Of a stretch of DNA of 64,000 bases, positions 42,411 to 51,051 are shown piece after piece; the first letter of the stretch is position 1, and the number at the start of each line of letters is the position of its first letter. A program made the position numbers and the translations under genes. The DNA is from an uncultured Latescibacterota bacterium (GTDB lineage Bacteria > Latescibacterota > UBA2968 > UBA8231): NCBI GenBank assembly GCA_951813615.1, contig OX638377.1, positions 5,367,739 to 5,431,738 on the forward strand, written 5' to 3'. The notes under the pieces were generated by a model. The model was given only the letters and a program-made list of their open reading frames with translations, was not told the DNA's origin and made no database searches.

Positions 42411-43604
42411 ATGGCCGACCGCCCCAAAATCGCCGGTATCGTCACCGAGTACCGCAAGTACTCCCACGCCCAGCATATTTGCGACCGCTTCCTCGAAGGC
42501 TACGGCTGGAATAGCCGACACCACCACCCGCCCATGGATCTGGTCTCGCTGTACGTGGATCAGCGTCCCGAAGGCGATCTGAGCCAAGATCGGGCGACCC
42601 GCTTTCCCCACATGGCGATCTACCCCACCGTCGCCGACGCCCTGACGCTGGGCGGGTCAGATTTAGCTGTTGACGGCATCCTGCTCATCGCCGAGCACGG
42701 CACCTACGGGCGCAATGAAAAGGACCAGCACCTCTACCCGCGCTACGAGCTTTTCAAACAGATCGTCTCGGTCTATCGCACGACCGGCAAGAGCGCGCCC
42801 GTATTCAACGACAAGCATCTTTCTTGGAACTGGGACTGGTGCCAAGAGATGTACGATATTTCGCAAGAACTCGATTTCGCCTTTATGGCCGGCTCATCGC
42901 TGCCCGTTACTTGGCGCACCCCTTCACTCGACATGCCCCTTGGTGCCGAGGTCGAAGAAGCGGTCTGCGTCTGCTATGGCGGCGTCGATAGCTACGACTT
43001 CCACGGCTTGGAGACTTTGCAGTGCATGGTCGAGCGCAGAAAGGGCGGCGAGACCGGCGTCAAATGGCTCCGGGCCTACCGCGACGATGCCTTCTGGCAA
43101 GCGCATGCCGAGGGCGTGTGGTCGCGCGAGCTTTTTGAAGCCTGCCTCTGCCGCAGCCACACGCTCACTCCGGCAAGGCCCGGGTTCAACAACCCCTTCC
43201 CCACCATCGACGAACTCAAGCACCTAGTCGAAAGCCCCGTCGCCTACCAGTACGAGCACGCCGACGGCCTCCTCTCGACCATGATGCTGATGAATGGGCT
43301 AGTCCAAGATTTTAACTTCGCTGCCCGAATCACGGGACAGGACGAGCCGCTCTCGACCCAGATGTACTTGCCCATGCCCCCGGCCCGCACCACGCTGGCC
43401 AATTTCTTCAGCCCGCTGGCCAACAACATCGAGCAGATGTTCCTGACTGGCAAAGCAACCTATCCTGTCGAACGCACCCTACTCACCTCGGGCTTGGTCA
43501 TCGCCGGCGTCGATAGCCTTCAGCAAGATCAAGCCCAAATAGCAACGCCCCATCTAAACACCGCCTACCAAGCCACCAAAGAATCCACTTTCTGGAGGAC
43601 GTAA
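42411..43604 (+). CDS. Conserved uncharacterised protein, first of a tandem pair
   Basis: A 397 aa cytosolic protein of a conserved but uncharacterised family. Strongly conserved blocks shared with the next gene: YSHAQHICDRFLEGY, VSLYVDQRPEGDLSQDRA, LIAEHGTYGRNEKDQHLYPRYE, FNDKHLSW, AGSSLPVTWR and a C-terminal PVERTLLTSGL. These include many His, Asp and Glu residues, suggesting a metal-dependent enzyme, but no known active site is evident. GAGGGA lies ten bases before the ATG. It overlaps nothing but lies one base before the paralogue and opposite a sialidase-like gene. I give no function. Confidence 0.85.
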   Translation: MADRPKIAGIVTEYRKYSHAQHICDRFLEGYGWNSRHHHPPMDLVSLYVDQRPEGDLSQDRATRFPHMAIYPTVADALTLGGSDLAVDGILLIAEHGTYGRNEKDQHLYPRYELFKQIVSVYRTTGKSAPVFNDKHLSWNWDWCQEMYDISQELDFAFMAGSSLPVTWRTPSLDMPLGAEVEEAVCVCYGGVDSYDFHGLETLQCMVERRKGGETGVKWLRAYRDDAFWQAHAEGVWSRELFEACLCRSHTLTPARPGFNNPFPTIDELKHLVESPVAYQYEHADGLLSTMMLMNGLVQDFNFAARITGQDEPLSTQMYLPMPPARTTLANFFSPLANNIEQMFLTGKATYPVERTLLTSGLVIAGVDSLQQDQAQIATPHLNTAYQATKESTFWRT

Positions 43605-43605
43605 A

Positions 43606-44808
43606 ATGGCTCGTCGGGAAAAACAGCAGTCCCACCAACGCATCGCCGTCATCGCTACCATCTATCGCTACCTCTCGCACGCCCAGCACTTTGCCGACCG
43701 CTTCGTAGTCGGCTATCCCTACGGCGGCCGCTGGCACCGTCCCGGCTGCAAAATCGTCTCGCTCTACGTCGATCAGCAGCCCGAAGGCGACCAAAGCCAA
43801 GACCGGGCACGCGAATTCGGTTTTGCCGTGTACCCCACCATCGCCGAGGCCCTGCGCTGCGGCGGTGACGAACTAGCTTGCGACGCAGTGCTGATCATCG
43901 GCGAGCACGGCGAGTACCCCAGAAACGACAAAGGACAGGTTCTGTACCCGCGCTACGAATTCTTCAAAGAATGCGTCCAAGTCTTTGAAGAAGACGGCCG
44001 TTCCGTACCAGTTTACAACGACAAGCACCTCTCCTACAGCTTCGACAAAGCGCAAGAAATGGTTGACGACGGCCACCGGCTCGGCTTCCCAATCTTAGCC
44101 GGTTCGTCGCTGCCGGTCACTTGGCGTCTGCCCGATGTCGAGTTGCCCTTGGGCTGCCAGATCGAAGAGGCGCTGATGGTCGGCGTCGGCGGCTCCGACC
44201 CCATGGACTACCACGCGCTAGAGGCCATGCAGTGCATGATCGAGCGCCGCTCAGGCGGTGAAACCGGCGTCAAATCCGTGCAATTGATCGAAGGAGACGA
44301 TGTGTGGAAAGCGGGCGAGGACGGGCGCTATTCGCTAAGACTGCTCGACTCCGCCCTCTCGCGCAGCGACTCCCCTTGCGGCAAAACCGACGAGGACGGC
44401 CGCACCCAAGACCTGCTCGGCAACGGCGAGTTGCCCCAGCTCGTCAAAGAGCCAGCCGCGTACTTCATCGAGCACAACGACGGCCTCAAGACAACCCTCC
44501 TGATGCTCAATGGTGCCATCCGCGACTACTGCTTCGCCTGCAAGATAGCTGGCGAGGACGATCCGATCTCGACCCAATTTTTCTTGCCGCCGACGCCCAA
44601 CGTCACGTACTCGGCCTGTCTGGTGGCCAAGATCTGGGAAATGATCGAGACCGGCCAAGCGCCCTTTCCCGCCGAGCGCACCCTAATCGTCAGCGGCGCA
44701 CTCGAAAGCTGCCTGACCTCCAAGGTGGAGGGCCACAAGCTACTCGAAACACCCCACCTCAAGGTGGAGTACCAGGCACCAGCCGAATCGCATCACGGCC
44801 GCTTCTAG
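43606..44808 (+). CDS. Conserved uncharacterised protein, second of a tandem pair
   Basis: A 400 aa paralogue of the preceding gene with the same blocks: YLSHAQHFADRFVVGYPYGG, VSLYVDQQPEGDQSQDRA, IIGEHGEYPRNDKGQVLYPRYE, YNDKHLSYS, AGSSLPVTWR, and FPAERTLIVSGA. Order and spacing match throughout, with lower similarity in the ~230-300 region. GGAGG sits seven bases before the ATG, and the start is one base after the upstream stop, so both are made from one message, possibly as subunits of one complex. No signal peptide. Function unknown. Confidence 0.85.
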   Translation: MARREKQQSHQRIAVIATIYRYLSHAQHFADRFVVGYPYGGRWHRPGCKIVSLYVDQQPEGDQSQDRAREFGFAVYPTIAEALRCGGDELACDAVLIIGEHGEYPRNDKGQVLYPRYEFFKECVQVFEEDGRSVPVYNDKHLSYSFDKAQEMVDDGHRLGFPILAGSSLPVTWRLPDVELPLGCQIEEALMVGVGGSDPMDYHALEAMQCMIERRSGGETGVKSVQLIEGDDVWKAGEDGRYSLRLLDSALSRSDSPCGKTDEDGRTQDLLGNGELPQLVKEPAAYFIEHNDGLKTTLLMLNGAIRDYCFACKIAGEDDPISTQFFLPPTPNVTYSACLVAKIWEMIETGQAPFPAERTLIVSGALESCLTSKVEGHKLLETPHLKVEYQAPAESHHGRF

Positions 44809-44811
44809 TCA

Positions 44812-45090
44812 ATGAAGCTATATACAATGAAAAAATTAAAAGTCCCAGAATTCGAGAGCCATGAAGAGGAAGCTGCATTTTGGGATAATCTAGATACCGC
44901 TGATTTCATGGAAGACGATGGGGAATGGTTTCGCTTCGATACGCCGCACAAGCGGGCAATTCGCGTTGCTATTCTCCCTGAAATAGCGGAAGAACTCATG
45001 CAGAATGCCCAAGCACAAGGCGTGTCGGTTGAAACCTTAGTCAATGTCCTTTTAGTCGAGCGCATACGTGACTCGGTTACGACAAACTGA
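44812..45090 (+). CDS. CopG-type antitoxin, apparently orphan
   Basis: A 92 aa acidic protein resembling the CopG/BrnA-type antitoxin family: KKLKVPEFESHEEEAAFWDNLDTADF at the N-terminus and a C-terminal ribbon-helix-helix-like part (RAIRVAILPEIAEELMQNAQAQGVSVETLVNVLLVERI). These antitoxins usually lie beside a BrnT or other toxin; none is present within 150 bases on either side. The gene is A+T-rich compared with its neighbours, suggesting transfer. Start may be 44812 or 44827; neither has a clear ribosome-binding site. Confidence 0.72.
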   Translation: MKLYTMKKLKVPEFESHEEEAAFWDNLDTADFMEDDGEWFRFDTPHKRAIRVAILPEIAEELMQNAQAQGVSVETLVNVLLVERIRDSVTTN

Positions 45091-45169
45091 ACTAGGACGT
45101 CGTCTGGCTAGCCTTTGCAATGCTTTAAACCGTTTCATCGTTGCCTAACGGACACGACAACGCTTCTCT

Positions 45170-45189
45170 CTCCGACCGCATGGTCGGAG
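45170..45189. promoter_or_regulatory. 8 bp stem hairpin upstream of the aldo/keto reductase
   Basis: CTCCGACC-GCAT-GGTCGGAG forms a perfect 8 bp stem with a 4 base loop, about 57 bases before the aldo/keto reductase ATG. No U-run follows, so it is more likely an operator or a weak terminator for the upstream gene. Nothing else is seen in 45091-45245. Confidence 0.35.
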
Positions 45190-45245
45190 CCACGGTCGAT
45201 AAAAAGATATAACGGTAGCAACCTGCAAACGAAAGGAAGCATCCT

Positions 45246-46265
45246 ATGTCCATCATTCCCACGCGCGCTTTGCGCACCGGCGTCGAGCTAAGCACGCTCG
45301 GCTTTGGCGGCGCTCCTTTGGGCGAGCTGTTCGATCCGGTCAGCGAAACCCAAGCCCAAGACACCCTGCAAGCGGCCTGGGACGCTGGCATCCGCTACTA
45401 CGACACCGCTCCGTTCTACGGCTACGGCAAAAGCGAACATCGCCTCGGCTACTTTCTCCGTCAGCAAGAGCGCAAAGACTTCGTGCTCTCGACTAAAGTC
45501 GGCCGAGTGCTCACGGCCACTCGCAACCTCGATTCTTTCGAAAAGGGCTTCTGGATCGGCGGCCTGCCCTTTGACTTCCGCTTCGACTACGGGTACGACG
45601 GCATCATGCGCTCGTGGGAAGACAGCTTGCAGCGGCTGGGCCTCAACTCCATTGACCTGCTCCTAATCCACGACCTCGACAGCTTTTTCCACGACAGCGA
45701 GCAGCGCTTCTCCGCCCACGTCAACCACCTAATCACCAGCGGCTGGCGCGCCCTCGACGAGCTGCGCTCACAAGGGCTGGTCAAGGCCGTCGGCGCGGGT
45801 CTCAACCGCATGGGAGCCATGCCGCGTCTGCTCGACGCGGCCGACCTCGACTTCTGTATCGTCGCCATGCCCTACACGCTCTTGGACCAAGACTCCCTCG
45901 ACGAGGAATTCCCGCTCTGCGAGGAGCGCGACGTGCGCATCGTCATCGGCTCGGTCTTCGCCTCCGGCATCCTCGCCTCCGGCCCGGTCGAAGGTGCCCG
46001 TTACGCCTATGACACCGCCTCGCCCGAAATCCTCGCAAAGACCCGCCGCATCCAAGCCGTCTGCCAGCGGCACGACGTGCCCTTACCTGCCGCCGCCATG
46101 CAGTTCCCGCTCGGAAACCCCCTCGTCGCGGCGATTATCCCGGGGGCGCAGACACCGGCGCACATCGAGACCAACGCCCAGTGGTTTCAGCACGAAATAC
46201 CAACAGACCTGTGGGCCGAGCTAAAGGCGGAAGGACTGTTGCGGGAAGACGCGCCGACGCCGTAA
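45246..46265 (+). CDS. Aldo/keto reductase (aldose dehydrogenase-like)
   Basis: A 339 aa NAD(P)-dependent TIM-barrel oxidoreductase. The catalytic tetrad is visible: Asp53 and Tyr58 in YYDTAPFYGYG, Lys84 in STKVGR, and His142 in LLIHDLD. The overall sequence, including GGAPLGELFDPVSE near the start, is closest in style to the D-threo-aldose (L-fucose/galactose) 1-dehydrogenase group. AAGGA lies eight bases upstream of the ATG. No signal peptide. A role in oxidising a released sugar fits the local carbohydrate genes. Confidence 0.92.
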   Translation: MSIIPTRALRTGVELSTLGFGGAPLGELFDPVSETQAQDTLQAAWDAGIRYYDTAPFYGYGKSEHRLGYFLRQQERKDFVLSTKVGRVLTATRNLDSFEKGFWIGGLPFDFRFDYGYDGIMRSWEDSLQRLGLNSIDLLLIHDLDSFFHDSEQRFSAHVNHLITSGWRALDELRSQGLVKAVGAGLNRMGAMPRLLDAADLDFCIVAMPYTLLDQDSLDEEFPLCEERDVRIVIGSVFASGILASGPVEGARYAYDTASPEILAKTRRIQAVCQRHDVPLPAAAMQFPLGNPLVAAIIPGAQTPAHIETNAQWFQHEIPTDLWAELKAEGLLREDAPTP

Positions 46266-46292
46266 GGAGTCCCAAGGCGGACGAGGTCAACG

Positions 46293-49200
46293 ATGAACCA
46301 TGCGGCCCCAAGCCAGAAGGCATTCGGTCACATCCTCGGACAGCAATACACAGTTTTCGACGGGCTGGCCGGGATGTACGTGGAAGACATCTACCAAGAC
46401 CGCCACGGCCTCCTCTGGGTCGGCACAACCGACGGCGGCGTAAGCCGGTTTGACGGAGCGCACTTTGACACCTTTGGCCTGTCGGACGGGCTGCCCCATC
46501 TCACCGTAACAACTATCGTCGAAGACGCGGACGGACGGCTGTTATTCGGCACGTTCGGCGGCGGGATCGCAGCCTACGACGGGCGCGGCTTTCAGGTGTA
46601 CACCACCGAACATGGGCTGCCGTCCAACGACATATTCGGCCTGCAACCCCAAGCTGATGGCTCGGTGCGGGTGCTGACCATGGCGGGGATCGGTCGGTTC
46701 GTCGAAGGGCAGTGCGTAGAGTGCATAACGGAACTAGCGGGTAAGCCCCTAGGACTGGTGTACGATATGGCGACCGACTCGGCGGGCACGACTTGGCTGG
46801 CGACGCAGGGGCGCGGAGTCCTCAGCATGGACGGCCGACGCATGAGTACGGGGAACGACGCGATGCAGTGGCCTTGGAATTTCGCTCAAGACGCCGCTGG
46901 CAACCTGTGGATCGCTTTCTGCTACGTAGGCACAGAAGTGGTTGTCGGCCGCTACGATCCCGCGAGCCAACAATTCGAGCTCATCCGCGTGGACGATGGG
47001 ACTGAGGGGGCGGAAGTCGTCCAGCATGGAACGCGCCATGTGCGCGTAGACGACCGCGATCGGCTCTGGCTGAGCCGCCGGGGCGTGCTAGTGCACGACG
47101 GAGAGGAATGGCATCCTTTCTCAGCCGGCTTGCCGGATGTTCACTTTTCCGATACGCGCCTGACCTACGAGGATAGCGAGGGAAACATTTGGGTAGGGCT
47201 GTGGGGTGGCGGGCTGATCTTTTGCGATCCAATCAGTATTCAGCTATACGACAAAAAAGACGGCCTACCCGACGGCGAGGTTCGGTGTCTGAGAGAAGAC
47301 CAGGAGGGCCGGATCTGGATTGGCACGACCGGAGGCTTAGCCTGCTTAGAGGACAGCCGGATCCGTCCGGTGGAGGTCGGCTATACTGTCTTATCTATGG
47401 CAGTAGATCGACAAGGGCAGATTTGGAGCAATGGCCCCGATGGACAAGTATTCAAGTCGGCAGGTAGAGAAACCCAAGCGATCGCGGTGATAGCAGGGGG
47501 TGTAGAAATCGAGAGATTATTCCAAGGCCGAGAAGGGCACTTAATCGCCTGCACTTCCGAAGGGCAACTAGGACAGATCGAAGCAAACCGCTTCATTGCG
47601 ATTGAGGAACTGCGGCCTCAGGAGTATAGAGTCGTGCTACAGGATCAAGAAGGCTCCTTCTGGCTCGGCCTCTATGGGACGAGGCCGGCTCTATACAATT
47701 ACAAGGACGGTCATCTTCGCGCGTATGACATGGCCGGCATGGAAGCCGTCGTCTATGTGAATGCTTTGTGCGAGTACCAGGACGCGATTTGGGTGGGAAC
47801 CGTCCACGGCCTTTTCGCCATTGACTACCAATCCAAAGAGGTGCGCCAGTTTACGGTTGACCAAGGCGATCTGTCCGCCAATGGCATTCTGGCCTTGGTG
47901 GCCGACCCACAGCAAGCATGTCTGTGGATTGGAACCAGCGGTGGGGGCGTGCTGAAGTACGACGGTCAAACCTTCCAAAGCATCCGCCTCGGAAAGTCCG
48001 CGCTTGAGAATATCGTCGATGCCATTCTGCGCGATAGCCAAGGCCAACTGTGGTTCGGGACGCGGGCGGGGCTGATTGCGTATCAGCCCGAGGAGACGCC
48101 GCCTCGCATCCGCATCCGCCAAGTCGTAGCCGGGCGGACTTTCGACGAACCCCAATCCGTGTCCTGCCCGGATAGCACGCCCGAGATTCAGTTCCACTTC
48201 CAGGGCCTCAGCTTCAGGAGCGGTGCCGAGCAGATGCGCTACAGCCATCGGCTCGTCGGCCACGGTTCGGCAGAAGAGTGGAGCGCGTTCGCGCCCGCCA
48301 ATCGAGTGACGTACCAAGACGTGCCAGCCGGCCTGTTCCACTTTGAGGTGCGGACCGTAGATCGGGATGGCTTGATGTCGGATATAGCTCGCCTAGAGAT
48401 GCGAGTGGTCCCCACCCATCTCCGACGTCTAGAGCAAATGTTGCGGGTCTCGAATCAGGGTTTTCTCAGCCAGAGCCAAGCCATGGCACGGCTCCTCGAT
48501 CAGGTCGAATCGATGGCCGAGACGGATATGACGGTGCTGGTGCTGGGCGAGACCGGAGTCGGCAAGGGAGTGCTGGCGCGGCTACTCCACAACCTCAGCC
48601 CGCGCCAAGCGAACCCTTTTATACCGGTCAATTGCGGAGGCCTGTCCGCCGGGCTGATCGAAAGCGAACTGTTCGGCCACGAAAAGGGAGCCTTTACCAG
48701 CGCGAACGCCCAAAAGATCGGCTACTTTGAACGGGCCGATGGCGGCACCTTGTTCCTCGACGAGGTGGGCGATCTACCCTTAGACTCCCAACGGGCCTTG
48801 CTCCACATTCTGGAGGAGGGCCACCTGACGCGCGTCGGTGGCGAGCAGTCTATCCCAGTGGACGTGCGGGTCGTTGCTGCGACCAACAAGGACCTCGAAG
48901 AAGCCATTCAGGCGGGGACGTTCCGCGAGGATCTGTTCTATCGGCTGAGCGTACTCTCCGTAGTACTGCCGCCCCTGCGGGAGCGCCAAGAGGATATCCC
49001 GCTCTTGGCAGCGCATTTTGCGAGCCGATGCGCCGAACAACTCGGGCGACCGACGCCAGTTTTGGGCGAGGAGGTGGTGGCGCATTTGCAGCAGTATGCG
49101 TGGCCGGGGAATGTGCGCGAGTTGGAGCATGTAATTCAGCAGGCGGTCGTATTGGGTGACAGGGACGTCATTCAGGTGGCGGATGTGCCATTTCAGGCTG

Positions 49201-49415
49201 CCGGGGCAGAGCTTGCCTTGCCTGTTGAACAAGGCTTCGATTGGGGTGCTGAAGACGAGGACGAAAAGCAGCGCATTTTGGCGGCCCTCCAAGCCACTAA
49301 CTGGCGGATCTATGGCCCGCGAGGAGCGGCTCGGCTGTTGGGCATGGGCCCGGAGAAGCTGCGGTATCGCATGCGCAAGCACGGGTTGCAACGGCCAGAG
49401 AAGCCGTCGCAGTAA
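46293..49415 (+). CDS. Fused beta-propeller sensor / sigma54-dependent activator / Fis-type HTH
   Basis: A 1040 aa protein. Residues ~20-610 are repeated two-component-regulator propeller units (GLLWVGTTDGGVSRF, GNIWVGLWGGGL, GRIWIGTTGGLACL, CLWIGTSGGGVLKY). Residues ~622-705 are a Y_Y_Y-like domain. From ~730 an NtrC-type AAA+ domain follows, with Walker A GETGVGKG, the sigma54 contact loop G799-A-F-T-S-A804 (GAFTSA rather than GAFTGA), FLDEVGDLPL and WPGNVRELEHV. Residues ~990-1035 are a Fis-type HTH. There is no signal peptide or membrane segment, so the propeller should lie in the cytoplasm; in hybrid two-component versions it is periplasmic. GAGG precedes the ATG. It probably activates the promoter at 49652. 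Confidence 0.9.
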   Translation: MNHAAPSQKAFGHILGQQYTVFDGLAGMYVEDIYQDRHGLLWVGTTDGGVSRFDGAHFDTFGLSDGLPHLTVTTIVEDADGRLLFGTFGGGIAAYDGRGFQVYTTEHGLPSNDIFGLQPQADGSVRVLTMAGIGRFVEGQCVECITELAGKPLGLVYDMATDSAGTTWLATQGRGVLSMDGRRMSTGNDAMQWPWNFAQDAAGNLWIAFCYVGTEVVVGRYDPASQQFELIRVDDGTEGAEVVQHGTRHVRVDDRDRLWLSRRGVLVHDGEEWHPFSAGLPDVHFSDTRLTYEDSEGNIWVGLWGGGLIFCDPISIQLYDKKDGLPDGEVRCLREDQEGRIWIGTTGGLACLEDSRIRPVEVGYTVLSMAVDRQGQIWSNGPDGQVFKSAGRETQAIAVIAGGVEIERLFQGREGHLIACTSEGQLGQIEANRFIAIEELRPQEYRVVLQDQEGSFWLGLYGTRPALYNYKDGHLRAYDMAGMEAVVYVNALCEYQDAIWVGTVHGLFAIDYQSKEVRQFTVDQGDLSANGILALVADPQQACLWIGTSGGGVLKYDGQTFQSIRLGKSALENIVDAILRDSQGQLWFGTRAGLIAYQPEETPPRIRIRQVVAGRTFDEPQSVSCPDSTPEIQFHFQGLSFRSGAEQMRYSHRLVGHGSAEEWSAFAPANRVTYQDVPAGLFHFEVRTVDRDGLMSDIARLEMRVVPTHLRRLEQMLRVSNQGFLSQSQAMARLLDQVESMAETDMTVLVLGETGVGKGVLARLLHNLSPRQANPFIPVNCGGLSAGLIESELFGHEKGAFTSANAQKIGYFERADGGTLFLDEVGDLPLDSQRALLHILEEGHLTRVGGEQSIPVDVRVVAATNKDLEEAIQAGTFREDLFYRLSVLSVVLPPLRERQEDIPLLAAHFASRCAEQLGRPTPVLGEEVVAHLQQYAWPGNVRELEHVIQQAVVLGDRDVIQVADVPFQAAGAELALPVEQGFDWGAEDEDEKQRILAALQATNWRIYGPRGAARLLGMGPEKLRYRMRKHGLQRPEKPSQ

Positions 49416-49472
49416 GAGTCTGTGCCTGTGCGGAGATCACGGATTAGAGGGGCTACGGTTGACCTATAAAAT

Positions 49473-49517
49473 CGTTCAAAAGTCGTTCAATCCCGTTCAA
49501 AAGTCGTTTATTTGAAC
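49473..49517. promoter_or_regulatory. Phased GTTCAA half-sites, candidate activator-binding enhancer
   Basis: GTTCAA occurs at 49474, 49485 and 49495 in the same direction, spaced 11 and 10 bp, and inverted as TTGAAC at 49512-49517. Two 15 bp direct repeats (CGTTCAAAAGTCGTT at 49473 and 49494) contain them. The set lies 135-180 bp upstream of a -24/-12 promoter match, the distance expected for a bacterial enhancer, and directly behind the gene for the activator. Confidence 0.6.
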
Positions 49518-49606
49518 GGAAAATCGTAGATCAGCTTGCGACGCTATCTAATGTCCGCCTCATAGAGCAACATTTTCCCGCTATTTAACTCCCATGTTTT
49601 TCAATC

Positions 49607-49634
49607 CTTTAGGGTAACTCCTAAAGAATTTTTT
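49607..49634 (+). terminator. Rho-independent terminator of the activator gene
   Basis: CTTTAGG-GTAACT-CCTAAAG forms a 7 bp stem with a 6 base loop, followed by AATTTTTT. It lies between the half-sites and the -24/-12 element, so it would end the activator's transcript before the next promoter. Confidence 0.65.
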
Positions 49635-49651
49635 GTTCGTGCTCTGATTTA

Positions 49652-49666
49652 TGGCATAGAATGTGC
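49652..49666 (+). promoter_or_regulatory. Candidate sigma54 (-24/-12) promoter
   Basis: TGGCATAGAATGTGC has GG at 49653-49654 and GC at 49665-49666, separated by exactly 10 bp as in sigma54 promoters (TGGCAC-N5-TTGC). Matches are at TGGCA and TGC. It lies ~132 bp before the TolB-like gene and downstream of the phased half-sites. rpoN itself is not in this window. Confidence 0.55.
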
Positions 49667-49798
49667 GTTAACGTGAGTTCGGGTTAAGCAGCCTCTACTT
49701 GGAGCGGTTGCTCGATTTTTGGTCGGGTACCAGCCCAGGAACGGGTTGGCGATCATCGACGTTACCGGGGTGAACCCATATGTGCAAGGAGGCACGTT

Positions 49799-50728
49799 AT
49801 GAACTATCGATCCCTACTAATCGCTTGTTTGGCAACGCTGGGGTTAGCAGTCGCTGGCTGGGGGCAAGCCGACGGTAAAATCGCGTTTATCTCCGATCGC
49901 GAGGGACTTGCCGACGTTTGGATTATGAATGCGGATGGGAGCGACCCCGTCAACTTAACCCAAGGTCGGCATGCTCATTGCGTTAGCCCAGCTTGGTCTC
50001 CAGATGGCACGAAGATCGCCTATCTCGCCTTTAGTGACGATCCCATTGATGACGTCTGGGTGATGGACGCCGATGGCGGCAACCCGCAACAAATGGGATC
50101 TCTAACAAGCCCCGAATTCGGATTTTATGATCTTATTTGGGCTGAAGACGGTAGTTTCATTTATCGATACATACAGCACCGCTCTGAAGTGTTCGTTGTG
50201 GCGCTTGACGGCAGTGGCTCCTCACTTATGGACTGGAGGGAGGCGGCTTGGCTAGTCAAAGATATCCCCTATAATCGTGGTCTTTCTCCAGACGAAACCA
50301 AAATGGCATCCGTCGTGTTGCAGGACTCTGAGGGCGATGCCTACCTATCCCTAGCTATCTTCGCTCCCGGTGAGATCCCGCGGCCTTCTGAGCAGATAGA
50401 AGATCTCCTGAACCGGATAGATTCTCGGAAGATTCCTCTTCCTGATCTACCCTATCAACAAGCCAAACTTGAACCCGGCCAGTTTATAACGACCACCCCT
50501 GAGCCTACTTGGTCGCCCGACAGCATGAGAATCGCCTTTTCTGCCAAAAACGAGCAAGGGGACGAGGAGGTTTGGGTTGTTGATATAGACGGGAGCAACT
50601 TGGTCAATCTGACCGATGGTTTGGGCGGAGATTATCCCGCTTGGCAACCTATCGTCCCTTCGGTTGCTGCTACAAGTGTCGAAGTTCAATCATGGGGACG
50701 GATCAAATCGCTGCTTTCAGCCCCATGA
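49799..50728 (+). CDS. Secreted TolB-like (PD40) beta-propeller protein
   Basis: A 309 aa protein with a signal peptide (NYRSLLIACLATLGLAVAGWGQA). The mature part has WD40-like PD40 repeats: GKIAFISDREGLADVWIMNADGSDP, PAWSPDGTKIAYLAF and TWSPDSMRIAFSAKNEQGDEEVWVVDIDGSN. This is the TolB C-terminal propeller type without the TolB N-terminal domain. AAGGAGG is placed well before the ATG. The centre (~130-190) is poorly conserved. It is the first gene after the candidate sigma54 promoter and the probable target of the activator upstream. The function is unknown. Confidence 0.87.
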   Translation: MNYRSLLIACLATLGLAVAGWGQADGKIAFISDREGLADVWIMNADGSDPVNLTQGRHAHCVSPAWSPDGTKIAYLAFSDDPIDDVWVMDADGGNPQQMGSLTSPEFGFYDLIWAEDGSFIYRYIQHRSEVFVVALDGSGSSLMDWREAAWLVKDIPYNRGLSPDETKMASVVLQDSEGDAYLSLAIFAPGEIPRPSEQIEDLLNRIDSRKIPLPDLPYQQAKLEPGQFITTTPEPTWSPDSMRIAFSAKNEQGDEEVWVVDIDGSNLVNLTDGLGGDYPAWQPIVPSVAATSVEVQSWGRIKSLLSAP

Positions 50729-50736
50729 TATGCATC

Positions 50737-50997
50737 TAACATCTTATTCATAGCCTTATTGCCCTGCATTCGGCGGATATGGCCGACAATCTAGATGACT
50801 TTGTCAGCCAGCATGATTACCCGTTCCCGATTGCTCTCGACACGGGCGAGACTTCCTGGCGCTACGGCGTCAAGGGCATACCCCACTACATCCTGATTGG
50901 CCGGGATAACCGCATCGCCGTTGCGGACACACTGGAATCACGACACTTGCCGCCTACTGAAGAGCAAATCAAGTCTCTGCTGCAGGCCGGTAGCTAA
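50737..50997 (+). pseudogene. Truncated thioredoxin-like (TlpA) fragment
   Basis: From the in-frame stop at ~50737 the frame reads HSADMADNLDDFVSQHDYPFPIALDTGE, then GVKGIPHYILIGRDN. This is the C-terminal half of a TlpA/ResA-type thioredoxin, including the cis-Pro region (GIPHY). The half with the WCxxC active site is missing; the preceding sequence ends with the stop of the TolB-like gene. An ATG at 50779 could start a 72 residue product, but it would have no redox site. Confidence 0.6.
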
Positions 50998-51051
50998 GTC
51001 GAGGCCAACAGGTCCATCGTCTTTACGACGCTTCGCCGAAAGAATTTGGTT

